Source: Prorocentrum cordatum (Eukaryota > Sar > Dinophyceae > Prorocentrales > Prorocentraceae). Taken from it: a stretch of DNA of 43,798 nucleotides. Location: assembly GCA_963575745.1 (NCBI GenBank), contig CAUYUJ010020601.1:110001-153798 (forward strand), written 5' to 3'. Made by a program: the position numbers and the translations under genes. This document shows positions 1-8,610 of the stretch, piece by piece. Every line of letters starts with the position of its first letter. Within the stretch, counting starts at the first letter, position 1. A model generated the notes under the pieces. That model was not told the DNA's origin. It saw only the letters and a program-made list of their open reading frames with translations, and ran no database searches.

Positions 1-420
1 CCTCCTTCGAAGCCCCCGGGCGCTTCTGAGCAGGCCCTGCCTTCTGAGAACCCCTCCCCCGCCCTCTTAGAACCCCCCCCCCCTCGCGCCCCCGCCGCCC
101 CTCCCTCTTTGGAGGGTGAAAGTGGGGGTCGGGCGCAGGGTCCCGGCAATGGTGTCTTCATGGGCGATGCATGGGCGATGCGGCCTCGATTGCTGTGCTC
201 GGCGGGGGAACAAATTGAAGCTCCCCGCCTGCGCCCATGCGCGAGGCTCGAGGGTAAACGAAGCAAGGGGGCGGGGCGCTTGGGAAAAGGCGACGAAGGC
301 AACGTGCGCTGAAGGTGCAACAAAAAGGTTTGGATAAACAGAGGCGGTGAGCTGAGTGTCAAATCTGCCCAGCCGATCTGGCATTCGGAACACTGCGCTT
401 CAGTTTTGGGGGTCTTGAAG
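1..420. other. No gene recognised, C-run rich
   Basis: The stretch is GC-rich with runs of C near 60-80. Short overlapping open frames exist on both strands, but none has protein-like composition or matching splice sites. Nothing further is supported. Confidence 0.5.
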
Positions 421-424
421 GACA

Positions 425-658
425 TTGCAAAATATGAATTCACATTGCGGGGAAACGCAAGATATGAATTCACATGTTGAGAAAAAGGGAGATGTGAATT
501 CATATTTTGGAAAAAAGGAAAATGTGAATTCACAGTTTGGAATTTTGAATAGGAATCTTTATGAAAGGGGCCAGAACGTGAATTCACATTTTGGGAAAAA
601 GGAACATGTGAATTCACATTTTGAAAACATGAAAAAAATGTGAATTCACATTTTGGGA
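425..658. repeat. Array of 30-bp units with a TGTGAATTCACA palindrome
   Basis: The palindrome core TGTGAATTCACA, with small variants, recurs with GAATTC starting at 436, 466, 496, 526, 580, 610 and 642. The spacing is 30 bp, with one decayed unit near 556 and one 32-bp step. Between cores lies an A/G-rich spacer resembling TTTTGGGAAAAAGG. Because 30 is a multiple of three, the plus frame from 425 stays open and would encode a ten-residue repeat built on N-V-N-S-H-F-G-K-K-E. The array is an AT-rich island in GC-rich DNA. It is more likely a minisatellite or protein-binding array than a gene. Confidence 0.85.
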
Positions 659-660
659 GA

Positions 661-1460
661 ATCGCGGGACTTATTTTAAATCTGTCCTGGGGTTGACAAG
701 TCATGGTTTGGGAACGCACGCGATCATCAATCGCATAGTCAAGACACACTTGCACGCCACCTCTCCGCCCCACGCGCAATATGCAAGAACGCCCGCACGC
801 ATGAACGATAATGGATAGACGGCGCGTTTGCCCGCGCGGGCAACGCGCGGGCACGAACGACCGGCCCTCCACGACCGCCAACATTGGCTGCCAATCATAC
901 CCGATCTCGTACATGAGCGATACATTGAGCATACATGGGCCATTCAGCCCGCATCGAAGACCCCCTGTTGAAGACCTCCTCTTTCACCCTCCCACCTCCT
1001 GTGCGCCGCCGACACGGACCGCCAAGGACCCGGCTGCCTTCCTGGGCGCCCGACCGCAGGCCCCGCCGAGGTGCCCGCCAGGGGAGCGCGGCCAGCGGCG
1101 GCGAGGTCCGCACGGCGCCGCGGGCCGCAGCGGGCGGCTCTGCACAGGAGCACGCGGCGGGCGGCAGCGGCGGCGTGCCCCCAGGGGCCCCAAACCTCCG
1201 ACGACATGATCCACCTGCACAATCTGGGCGGCTCTCCTCGACGTCGGCCTCCTGGGGCCCGCCTCCTGGCCCTCGGGCCATCAGAAAACATGTCCGGCTT
1301 GAAAGGCGACGTCCGAAGCCGCCATCGTCCCTCCTGAATCGATGAGGGGCGGGGATGCGGTTGGGACTTCGCCAGGCGCTCGACGAATTCCGAACCCCAC
1401 CGCCGCCGCTCATCGAGTTGCCTGGCCCTTTGATCGGCGAGGGCAGGGCCCGGATGTCGC
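661..1460. other. No confident gene; ambiguous GC-rich frames
   Basis: Between 900 and 1330 all three minus frames and two plus frames are open, as expected for very GC-rich DNA. The residues are mostly Arg, Pro, Ala and Gly with no motif. One minus frame around 1000-1220 has slightly better composition but no clear splice sites. I do not call a gene. Confidence 0.4.
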
Positions 1461-1466
1461 CGCCGA

Positions 1467-1600
1467 TCGGTGGCTCAAAGATGGGGTCCTGAGGGTTGGG
1501 GTCCTGTGGACGAGGTGCCGGACACACCGCCAATCCACGCGTGGACCCCTTCCTGTACTATAGGACCCCGTCCCTCAGGACCCCGGCTTTGAGCCACCGA
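1467..1600. mobile_element. Foldback element with 40-bp inverted arms
   Basis: The left arm (1467-1506) and right arm (1561-1600) are near-perfect inverted copies: tcggtggctcaaag, ggggtcctgaggg and ggggtcct recur in the reverse complement with a few mismatches. A 54-bp loop separates them. The plus and minus translations mirror each other (WLKDGVLRVGVL against WLKAGVLRDGVL), which confirms the symmetry. It has the form of a MITE-like foldback without coding capacity. Target duplications were not identified. Confidence 0.75.
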
Positions 1601-1686
1601 GCCGAAGGGGTCCTCGTCCTCCGGCGCGGAGGGCCCGGGCGTCGGGCACGCGCTGGCAGGGCGACCTGCCTGCGCTGGCCTGCGCG

Positions 1687-2293
1687 GTCCTCCTCCTCCT
1701 CCTCCTCCTCCTCCTCCTCCTCCTCCTCCTCCTCCCTCCTCCCTCCTCCATCCTCGCTCTTCCCTCCCCCTCCCTCCCTACTCTCTCCTCGCTCCCCGCT
1801 CCCCCTCTCTCCTCCCGCCTCCTCCTCCTCCTCCTCCTCCTCCTCCTCTCTCCTCCTCCATCTCCTCCTCCTCCTCCTCCTCTCCTCCTCCTCCTCATCC
1901 TCCTCCTCCTCCTCCTCCTCCTCCTCCTCCTTCCGCCTCCCCGCATCCTGCCTTCCTCCCCCTCCTCCTCCTCCTCCTCCCTCCTCCTCCTCCTCCTCCT
2001 CCTCCTGCCTGCCTCCTCCTCCCTCCATCTCCTCCTCCTCCTCCCCCTCCTCCTCCTCCTCCTCCTCCTCCTCCTCCTCCGCCCTCCTCCTCCTCCTCCT
2101 CATCCTCCTCCTCCTCCCTCCTCCTTCCTCCCCCTCCCTCCCCCTCCTCCTCCTCCTCCCCCTCCTCCTCCTCCTCCCCTCCTCCTCCTCCTCATCCTCC
2201 TCCTCCTCCTCCTCCTCCTCCTCCTCCTCCCTCCTCCTCACTTCCTCCCCCTCCTCCTCCTCCTCCTCCTCCTCCTCCTCCTCCTCCTCCTCC
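1687..2293. repeat. Long imperfect TCC (GGA) tract
   Basis: About 600 bp of nearly pure pyrimidine on the plus strand, mostly CTC/TCC triplets with occasional A and G breaks. It keeps frames open on both strands (poly-Ser/Leu/Pro on plus; Glu/Arg on minus), so those frames are artefacts. Such tracts can form triplex or H-DNA. Confidence 0.95.
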
Positions 2294-2299
2294 TTGCGC

Positions 2300-3380
2300 G
2301 GGCCGCCCAGCGCGGCACCGTGCACCGGAGCCGAGGGCGCCCACGCACGACCCTGCGCGGGCAAGCTGCGCGCGAGTGTCCACACAGCGGACCCCCCGCC
2401 TGCCTGCGTCGCTCGCATGGACTGCGGATCGGGCGCACGGGCGCTGGATCCACGGCTCGGGGAAGGCACCCTGGAGGCAGGAAGCCAACGCCGCCTGGAT
2501 TGGCGAAGGGGCGCGTCGCATCTGTGCGGAGGCGGGACCCGTTGCTGCTTCACGCGCCTTCAGTCGCGCTTGCGCTTCCGCGTGGGCCCCTATCGGCGAT
2601 GAATGGGCGATTGGGGCTCGGTGCGTCCCCTATTGAGCCCATCCCCTCTGACGTTGCCCCTGACTCGAAGGCTTGGTAATGGGCACCAAACCAACACCAA
2701 CCCAGGGGGGCTGCGCTGCCTCCACCAAGGGAAGATGATCCCAGATTCGAGTGTCGGTGGCAACATTTCGGCCACCTGAAGCCCGAATATTACCGCCATC
2801 ACCGAGATCGAGATCATCTTCCCTCGGTGGAGCGACACCGCCAACATTGGTGCTGGTGTCAACCTCCGGGCCTCCGACTGAACTTTCTGTCTCGAACAGG
2901 CAACGCCCTCGGCGCGGCGACACCGACAAGCGAGTCCTGTCGACCATCAGCTGGGAAACCTGAAGGTCTCCGTGCCCCGCCTTACCGTACCCACCTCCAT
3001 CGCGCCGAGTCCACCGAGGATCTACGAACCCGGGTCAACAGGAAACCGAAACACTGCAATGCCGGAACAAGAAAAAACTGCAACGCAGGGCTTCGCAGGT
3101 CCGGGTCGGCCAATATGTGCGGCCGCCTTGCGGCTCGCTAGCCCGGGTCAGCCAGAGGCGTTCCTCGCGAGATCCTGCAGGATCCGGTGCCCTGGCTAGC
3201 CCCTGTTTGCACTGACCCCCGTCTCTTGTCGGGGGGGGCACGAAGGTGGGGTTGGGGCAATGGTGGGGTTGGAGGGAAAATCGCTCCAAACGGCCCCTGG
3301 ACGAAGGAAGCGCATTAAACGGGAGCATCCAGCCAGGCCCGTTCCCCAGCCCCACGTTGCGACAACCCTCCCTCTGCGAT
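2300..3380. other. No confident gene; one weak plus exon candidate
   Basis: A plus frame from about 2376 to 2633 has fairly protein-like composition (fragments GRWIHGSGKAPWRQEANAAW and EGARRICAEAGP) but no clear donor and no family match. The rest (2640-3380) contains short frames on both strands and small palindromes such as agatcctgcaggatcc near 3169. I see nothing firm here. Confidence 0.25.
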
Positions 3381-3494
3381 CTACGAACCCCCGATCTTGA
3401 GCCCCGAGTCCAGGTGGACGGTGATGTTCCGGGCGCGGAAGCCGTCGAAGTCCTCGGGCACCGAGCTCCCCGCCGTCTCGCTCCATACGTGCAC
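3381..3494 (-). CDS. Terminal exon, fucosyltransferase-like glycosyltransferase
   Basis: Read on the minus strand, this exon encodes VHVWSETAGSSVPEDF, then DGFRARNITVHLDSGLKIGGS, then TAG (complement of 3381-3383). The pattern V-H-V-W-S-E, an acidic E-D-F, then N-I-T-V-H-L-D-S matches the segment after the arginine-glycine-aspartate region in fucosyltransferase-like proteins, where a strand H-V/I-F-S-E is followed by a V-x-L-H-L-D strand. The AG acceptor directly before GTGCAC gives phase 0 and joins it to the exon at 3880. The family normally continues with a serine-rich acceptor motif (SKSSFS), which is missing here, so the protein may be truncated or the stop may mark decay. The family call is recognition from memory, without a search. 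Confidence 0.5.
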   Translation of the reverse strand: MHVWSETAGSSVPEDFDGFRARNITVHLDSGLKIGGS

Positions 3495-3879
3495 CTCGCC
3501 CGCGGCCGCTCAACAAATGTTTAAAAATGCTTTAAACTAGTCGAAATATCGTCCCCAGAGCATTTTTCAACTATTGCATTTTCCACCTGTCGAGGCACCC
3601 GCCCGACTCGACTCCCCCCCCGCCCCCCCGGCTCGCCGACAGGACGCTCGACATCCAGAGAGGTCTCCGGGGCGTGCCGCCGCGCACGGACGCCCGAGTT
3701 ATCCGGAGTAACTCGGGTCCGGGGTAACTCGGGTTTGGGTTCCCGAAAGACGAACCCGAGTTAGCCCTGACCTGAGTTACCCCTGATGATTCGGGGCTCT
3801 GACACCCCGCGCAGGGCCTCGGCCTCGGGACCCGCGCGCGCGCAGCGCCTCGCTCGCGCGCGGGGGCGCGCGGGCGCGC
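3495..3879 (-). other. Putative 385-bp GC-AG intron
   Basis: On the minus strand the interval starts GCGCGC after GCGGAG and ends CGGGCGAG before GTGCAC. It is phase 0 and rebuilds LPGAE followed by VHVWSE, the spacing expected in the family. The intron holds the inverted repeat at 3690-3798. Confidence 0.45.
3690..3798. mobile_element. Foldback repeat built on TAACTCGGGT motifs
   Basis: The left arm (about 3690-3739) holds gagttatccgg, taactcgggtccgggg and taactcgggtt. The right arm (3751-3798) holds cgaacccgagtta, gccctgacctgagtta and cccctgatgattcggggc, the reverse complement with roughly 80-85% identity. An 11-bp loop separates them. Each arm also carries the 10-mer taactcgggt as an internal direct repeat. 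The element lies in the intron of the glycosyltransferase-like gene. Confidence 0.75.
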
Positions 3880-3967
3880 CTCCGCCCCGGGCAGCTGCGC
3901 GCGGATGCGGGCCGCCAGGTCGTAGTAGAACTCGTTCTTGGTGCCCGCCCGCTCCCGCTCGCGAGCG
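3880..3967 (-). CDS. Internal exon, fucosyltransferase-like glycosyltransferase
   Basis: The minus strand reads RAGTKNEFYYDLAARIRAQ followed by LPGAE, ending at 3880 before a GC donor (GCGCGC). In fucosyltransferase-like proteins the segment N-E-Y-Y followed by an amphipathic helix and L-P-x-A-E comes just before the H-V-F-S-E strand, so this joins naturally to the exon at 3381-3494. The 5' boundary is uncertain; AG acceptors occur at several places between about 3950 and 3967. The arginine-rich upstream motif that binds GDP-sugar in this family was not found nearby. Confidence 0.5.
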
Positions 3968-4193
3968 GCGAGCGCACCCATTTCGGGAGCGGCCAAGAAG
4001 GGGGTGTCCAAGAGGGGGGGTGCAAATCATGACCGGCGGCATGTGCGCGGCCCAGCGAGGGGCCAGGGACGTAATGAAACAAGAAGAGGCGCCATGAGAT
4101 CTGGGGAAATATCATGGCCCCCGCCATGATATCCACCCCCCCCCTAGTCATCACCCCCCTCTTTTCCGCCCCCGACCATTCGAGCGACGAGTG

Positions 4194-4445
4194 TCAGAGC
4201 TGGTCGGGCGCTTGAGCCGGGCCAGGCAGCCTGAGGGGCACCCTGTCGCCATCCATCGCCGCCGACGGGTGTGAGGAGAGGGTCGGTGCCCCCTGGAGTG
4301 GTTGTTCGATGCCCTGGCCGCTGTCGGCCACCCGCTCTCCAAACGCATCCAGATCCACGCCCTCGCGGTCTCGGGTTCCGGGGCGTGATTCCGGGGACGC
4401 GCGGTCGCATGGATGCGCTCCTCGCGGGGAATCCGCGGACAACAC
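4194..4445 (-). CDS. Candidate exon, unknown protein, minus strand
   Basis: One minus frame contains REGVDLDAFGERVADSGQG, then IEQPLQGAPTLSSHPSAA and MDGDRVPLRL, ending in a stop at 4194. Composition is protein-like and unlike the other frames. It lies upstream, in minus orientation, of the glycosyltransferase-like exons and could belong to the same gene, but no domain is recognised and the boundaries are open. Possible donors are AG|GGGGCA after PLQ and AGG|GTGCCC after MDGD. Confidence 0.35.
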   Translation of the reverse strand: MLSADSPRGAHPCDRASPESRPGTRDREGVDLDAFGERVADSGQGIEQPLQGAPTLSSHPSAAMDGDRVPLRLPGPAQAPDQL

Positions 4446-4499
4446 GCGCCTGATCCACGGGGTGGGGGCTCAGACAGGGGCAAAGACATGCACGAACGC

Positions 4500-4608
4500 G
4501 CGGGCGACCCTTGACCATCTCCTCCTCCTCCTCCTCCTCCTCCTCCTCCTCCTCCTCCTCCTCATTTTCGTCATCACCCGCCTCGACAAGACACTCGTTC
4601 TCCTTTTC
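4500..4608 (-). CDS. Candidate acidic exon with poly-Glu run
   Basis: The minus strand reads VEKENECLVEAGDDEN, then about 17 consecutive glutamates, then MVKGRPRV. The glutamates come from the TCC tract at 4519-4563. Before VEK lies a pyrimidine tract and an AG acceptor (cccccgag|GTCGAA). The non-repeat flanks look coding, so this may be an exon that has absorbed a triplet expansion. Function is unknown. Confidence 0.3.
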
Positions 4609-4929
4609 GACCTCGGGGGAGGGGACCCAGTTGAAAAAGGACGATGCGAAGGGCGAGGGGAGCGAAGAGCAAGGGAGAGGGCCATTCGCAGACACGTGGA
4701 GCACAATGACTAAGTCCCTCCATCTCTCGGGCCATGCCGGTCTGGTCAGGTCCCTGGAGCCCCAACTGGGGAAAACATGCGGGTCGTGAGCTTGCCTCAC
4801 GACGCGCAATTGTCGATCCGCGAGAATCCCCCCAGCCCTGTGGGCGAGGCTGGGCGAGGCGATCCAAGAAACCCCTCCTCCCCTCCGGGGAGGGATTTAC
4901 CCCTCCCCCCACCCCCTTCATTGGACTTT

Positions 4930-5225
4930 TTGGGGGGGTGTCGCGGGTCGGAGGGTCCTTCTTCGGCCCTGGGAGGGCCATTTTTATGACGTCCCTCACG
5001 AAGATCGTGGCCCCCGAAGAGGGGGCCTCGATCGGGACACTCCCTCCTTTGATCGATAACGTCAAAGATGGCCCCAAGCGGCGCTCCAGGGCTCCCTGTT
5101 AAAGATCACGTTCCTCACTATTTTTTGGAAATGCCCTCTCAAACCTCCCTCCGCCCACTCCGCCGCCCCCGCCCATCCCCCCGCTGCCTTCGCCACGCCT
5201 TCCGCTTTTTTTTCGATCACCCCGC
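4930..5225 (-). CDS. Candidate coding segment(s), minus strand
   Basis: Two minus frames in succession look protein-like. From 5225 down to about 5100 one reads VIEKKAEGVAKAAGGWAGAA and FQKIVRNVIFNREPWSAAW before a stop at 5062. From 5077 down another reads SIKGGSVPIEAPSSGATIFV and RDVIKMALPGPKKD. They overlap in different frames, so at most one is right in the shared part, or a splice joins them. No family is recognised. Confidence 0.25.
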
Positions 5226-5399
5226 CCGTCCCCTCGGCCCCTTGCACCGAAAAGGAGAGGAGAGGGGGAGGAACGAGGAAATGAGGGGGGAGGAGGCCCG
5301 AGAGGAAGGGGGGCCGCGCCCCCGCGCTCGCCCCGCGCCGCCCCGCTGGCCAGAGCGGAGGAGAGGAGAAGAGAGGAGAGGAAAGGACAGGATAGCAGA

Positions 5400-5530
5400 G
5401 GAAAGGAGAGGAGGAGGAGGAGGAGGAGGAGGAGGAGGAGGAGGAGGAGGAGGAGGAGGAGGAGGAGGACGTGGAGGAGGAGGAGGAGGAGGAGGAGGAG
5501 GAGGAGGAGGAGGAGGAGGAGGAGGGGGGG
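5400..5530. repeat. GGA microsatellite
   Basis: Almost pure GGA triplets on the plus strand, broken once by cgt near 5470. It is flanked by a wider GGA/GAGG-rich zone from about 5250 to 5580. Open frames across it (poly-Gly, poly-Pro, poly-Ser) are artefacts. Confidence 0.95.
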
Positions 5531-5586
5531 TAAAGAAGGGTGGGGAGGAGACGAGAGGAGAGGACAAGGGAGGGGAGGCGCGTGGG

Positions 5587-5997
5587 GAGTTCTGTATTGT
5601 CCACAACAGAAAAGTCGGCGCGTCCTTCGGCCTCCTTAAAGGGCCCCAGAAAATTCAAATTCAGTTTTTGGAATTACATGGTTGTTATTTCTATTGCGGA
5701 CAATATATAACTCACCACGCGCGTTTGCGTAGAGTTATGTATTGTCCACGACAGAAAAGTCTGCGCGTCCTTCGGCCTCTTTAAAGGGCCCCAGAAAATT
5801 CAAATTTAGTTTTCGGAATTACATGGCTATTCTTCTATCGTGGACAGTATACAACTCCCCGCGCGCGCTTGCGCGGAGTTATGTATTGTCCACAACAGAA
5901 AAGTCGGGCGTCCGTCGGCCTCCTTAAAAAGTATCAGAAATTTCAAATACAGCTTTTGTAATTCATAGTTTTTTCTATGGATGATCATACATAACTC
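5587..5997. mobile_element. Three tandem MITE-like foldback units
   Basis: Units at 5587-5713, 5732-5857 and 5876-5997 are each about 122-127 bp. They begin with gagttatgtattgtccac and end with its inverted form (unit 2 ends gtggacagtatacaactc). In unit 2 the terminal 20 bp match at 18 positions; unit 1 is slightly worse and unit 3 retains only the outer 11 bp. The interior is conserved (ccttaaagggccccagaaa, ttcaaattcag, ggaattacatgg). Units are separated by 18-bp GC spacers resembling accacgcgcgtttgcgta. Frames through it repeat the same peptides (CPRQKSLRVLRP-like), explained by the tandem copies. No transposase is present. Confidence 0.85.
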
Positions 5998-6005
5998 ACC
6001 ACGCT

Positions 6006-6226
6006 CGCAGTGCTAAGCAGGGCGGAGACGACAGGAGAGGACAGGGGAGGGGAGGAGGGGGGAGGGGAGCGGGGACAGGGGAGGAGAGGAGGGAGGAGGA
6101 GGAGAGGAGAGGAGAGGAAGGGAGAGGAGGAGAGGAAAGGGGGGAGAAGAGGGGGGAGGAAAAGAGAAGAGAAGAGAAGAGAAGAGAAGAGAAGAGAAGC
6201 TACGATACGATAAGAGAAGATAATAT

Positions 6227-6276
<50 letters not shown>

Positions 6277-6440
6277 TAAAGAGAGAAGGAGAGAGGAAAG
6301 AGGAGAGGAGAGAGGAGAGAGAGGAGAGGCAGGGAGGGGAAAGAACCGAGGAGCGAGGAGAGAGGCTGAGACAGGAGAGAGGGGAGGAGAGGAGAGGGGA
6401 GGAGAGGAGAGAAGAGGAGACGACAGAAGGGGGAGAGGGG
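6006..6440. repeat. Purine-rich microsatellite block
   Basis: A mosaic of GGA/GAGG repeats, a pentamer array of gagaa from about 6163 to 6199, and a GA run from about 6231 to 6273. All open frames here are low-complexity artefacts. Confidence 0.9.
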
Positions 6441-7069
6441 GGAACCGCGCCCCCGCGCTCGCTGCTGGCTCGAGCGCGGAGCTGCGCGGGGGTGGCATCC
6501 CCCCCTGGCCCCTGGTGCGGCCGCGGCGACCTCGGTGGCGACCCGAGGCGCGGCCGCCGCTCCGCCCGCGCCACGGGTCGAGGGGATGGGGGCATGATGG
6601 GGGAGGGGGGAGAGGGAACGATGAGCGATGGTGCGGGGGCGGGGGTAAAGCTGCGACCAGGGCCCTAGGCCGCATCCTTCGATGCATTTTTCGAGCTGGA
6701 TCGATCTGCGATAGCGCTGGGTACTTCCGCCGCCGTTCCCGCGGCCGATGGCTGCGCTCCTCTACCCTCCACCCTCCACCCTCCCTCGCCCGCAGGTCTT
6801 TTCGGCTCGCGAGACTGCGAGGCTCGGGCGCGGCGCGCCCCGCCAGCCGCCAGCCTCGACCGCCCCGTCCAGAAATTCACCAACCCCATTCCGAAATTCA
6901 CCGCCCCATCCCGAAATTCACCGCCCATCAAACCACCCCGACCCAGACCGAAGGTCCCGATCCGGCATGCATTTCCAGTGTGTGGGGGGGGGGGCGTTCG
7001 AGGCTGGCATGTTTATCCCTTCAGGCCCTGAAGGGCTTGTTGCTTCTTGTGCCCACTCAACCTTGATAG
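6441..7069. other. No confident gene; short 21-bp repeat
   Basis: The first part is GC-rich without a convincing exon. Around 6868-6935 the motif gaaattcaccgccccatccc occurs three times (gaaattcac at 6872, 6893 and 6913), period 20-21 bp. Nothing else is supported. Confidence 0.5.
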
Positions 7070-7210
7070 GCGCACCTCCAACCGCCACTACCATATGTAG
7101 GAGAGGGGGGTGGAGGAGGAAGAGTAGGGGGAGGAGTAGGAGGAGGACGACCTCTCCATCCTCTGTTCTCCCCCGTCCTACCTATGGTAGTGGCGGCGGA
7201 GACGTACCCA
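7070..7210. mobile_element. Foldback A (GTAGTGGCGG arms)
   Basis: The left arm at 7081-7105 (accgccactaccatatgtag, gagag) and right arm at 7172-7198 (cctacctatggtagtggcgg) are inverted copies differing at about two positions. The interior is purine-rich on the left and pyrimidine-rich on the right, so the stem can extend. A second element with related arms lies at 7541-7680. Confidence 0.75.
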
Positions 7211-7516
7211 TCAGACCTCATGCCAGCTGCTGCAATGAAGCCCGTCGAGAAACCCTTGCCAGAGCAGGTCAAAGACCTCAAAAAGACGGTCAAGCACCTT
7301 TCCAGCGCCGTGCGCTTGACGCAGAAGGCCGCGGACATCTACTACCAGCGCATTTTCGAACAGAAGGATCAGATCAAAGACCTGAAGAAGAAGCTGCGCG
7401 AGAGGGCGAGGTCAGCGGAGCGACGCAACACAAAGGCTCGAGCAAGTTGCCCGCGCAAGGTCGCGCGCGAGCGCTTTCGTTTTCGACGTGGCGCGCCGCG
7501 CGGGCAGCCAGCGTGA
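7184..7516 (+). CDS. Candidate coiled-coil exon
   Basis: A 110-codon plus frame starts inside the right arm of foldback A. Residues about 8-70 look genuinely coding: YPSDLMPAAAMKPVEKPLPE, then VKDLKKTVKHLSSAV, KAADIYYQRIFEQKDQ and IKDLKKKLRERAR, a charged amphipathic helix typical of a coiled coil. The last 40 residues are Arg-rich and may be non-coding; a GC donor (GAGAGG|GCGAGG) occurs at about 7405. The segment sits between two related foldbacks, so it may have been carried as a unit or may be an ordinary exon flanked by insertions. The first ATG is doubtful. Confidence 0.45.
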   Translation: MVVAAETYPSDLMPAAAMKPVEKPLPEQVKDLKKTVKHLSSAVRLTQKAADIYYQRIFEQKDQIKDLKKKLRERARSAERRNTKARASCPRKVARERFRFRRGAPRGQPA

Positions 7517-7540
7517 GCCGCAGCGCAAGGTCGTTATTGG

Positions 7541-7680
7541 TGGGCCACTTTTCCACCACCACTACCATAAGTAGGACGGGGAGGACGGGGAGGTGACGAG
7601 GTCCGCCTTCTCATCCTCTCGTTCCTCCTCCTCCCCCCCTCTCCTACCTATTGTGGTGGTGGTGGTGGAAAATCTGCCCA
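7541..7680. mobile_element. Foldback B, related to foldback A
   Basis: The left arm (tgggccacttttccaccacc, actaccataagtagga) and right arm (tcctacctattgtggtgg, tggtggaaaatctgccca) are inverted copies, with the outer 14 bp matching at 11 positions. The shared core cctaNNtaNggtagtgg also occurs in foldback A. The interior is G-rich on the left and C/T-rich on the right. Confidence 0.75.
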
Positions 7681-7883
7681 TCAAGTATCGCATCGTTCTC
7701 GCGAGCAGCTTTTTTGCGTCGCCCATCACCCAGGATGATGAACAGGATCGCCCACCAGTCCGACCGCGTCGCCGCCCGCCTCCGCGGCTGCGTCGCCAGG
7801 CCGTGAGCGGAGGAGCAGGCTGACAGCGCTGCCCTTTTCAGCAACAATGCATGGGAGCCGTTACAGTCAAAACTCATAGTAAA

Positions 7884-7934
7884 GATTCACGGCTCACGGA
7901 TGTCCTCGCCGAGGACATCCGCGAGCCGTGAATC
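7884..7934. repeat. 51-bp hairpin, 25-bp stem, 1-nt centre
   Basis: The left arm gattcacggctcacggatg, tcctcg and the right arm cgaggacatccgcgagccgt, gaatc are reverse complements with one mismatch in 25 bp. Only one base separates them. No T-run follows, and no bacterial-style terminator role is implied. Confidence 0.9.
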
Positions 7935-8400
7935 CGAGGACTCCTCGGGGTACCCTTGCGCGTTTGCTTCTGCGGCCCGTCCTTCGCGCTTTTCGCTGGC
8001 CAGCCCCTCAAGGTGTTCGCAATCCGCCACCCAAACAGTACGGATTTCGGCGTCCGAGGCCCTTGCGTCCTTACAGCCCGTCCTTACTATGGATTTCGAC
8101 TGTACTAGAGCGCATGTGCGCACGCTAGCGTTTGGGAGTCGGCGGGGGAACGACGGTTTAGTTTCGATTAGCGTCGGCGTGGTGTCGGTTACCGTTTAGT
8201 GTCGATCAGCGTTGATTCGCAAGGGCCGACAAGGTGGCGCAGGTGGCCTCCGTGGATTGTTGCTGCATTGGGTTCAGCGCCCTCCCTTGTCACCCACCCC
8301 ACCTCCGCCTTATGCGCTGCCCAAGTCGTTCACTCCCCATCTATCCCCTCCCTCCCCGCTCAGTTTCCTCCCCCCTCTGCGCCTCCGTTCCAGCATGGCC
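7935..8400. other. No gene recognised
   Basis: Mixed-composition DNA. Short plus frames at 7900-8200 lack motifs and partly derive from the hairpin. Nothing supportable. Confidence 0.5.
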
Positions 8401-8610
8401 CCTGGCCACCGTTATACCCATCGGTCGTTGAATGCATAGTTTTTGGGGTCCCAGGTTCCAATATACTTTAAGCGCCTTCCTACTTCAATGATCGGGTGGC
8501 TTCACATGTTCCGTCCTCTTTAGGGGGCGGGCGGACCCCCAATCTACTTACTTTCAGCGCCTTCCTACTTCATGTGTCATGTTTCCAGCTTAGTCTTCCG
8601 ACCGATCGGT
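8401..8610. repeat. Dispersed repeat, copy 1
   Basis: Contains acccatcggtcgttgaa, gcgccttcctacttcaatg, gggtggcttcac, ccaatctactta and cttcatg...cttccgaccga in order. The same order, diverged, occurs at 12660-12800, and the gcgccttcctacttcaatg part recurs at 39886-39950. The block gcgccttcctacttca also occurs twice inside this copy (near 8471 and 8557). Confidence 0.75.

Noticed and set aside
1467-1480. Spliced-leader end (tggctcaaag)
   Set aside because: Only eight or nine bases match and the rest of the leader is absent; expected by chance.
1496-2602. Long plus frame of Ser/Leu and minus frame of Glu/Arg
   Set aside because: Both are produced by the TCC tract; the non-repeat ends have no consistent protein character.
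7884-7934. Rho-independent terminator
   Set aside because: No T-run after the stem and the genome is eukaryotic.
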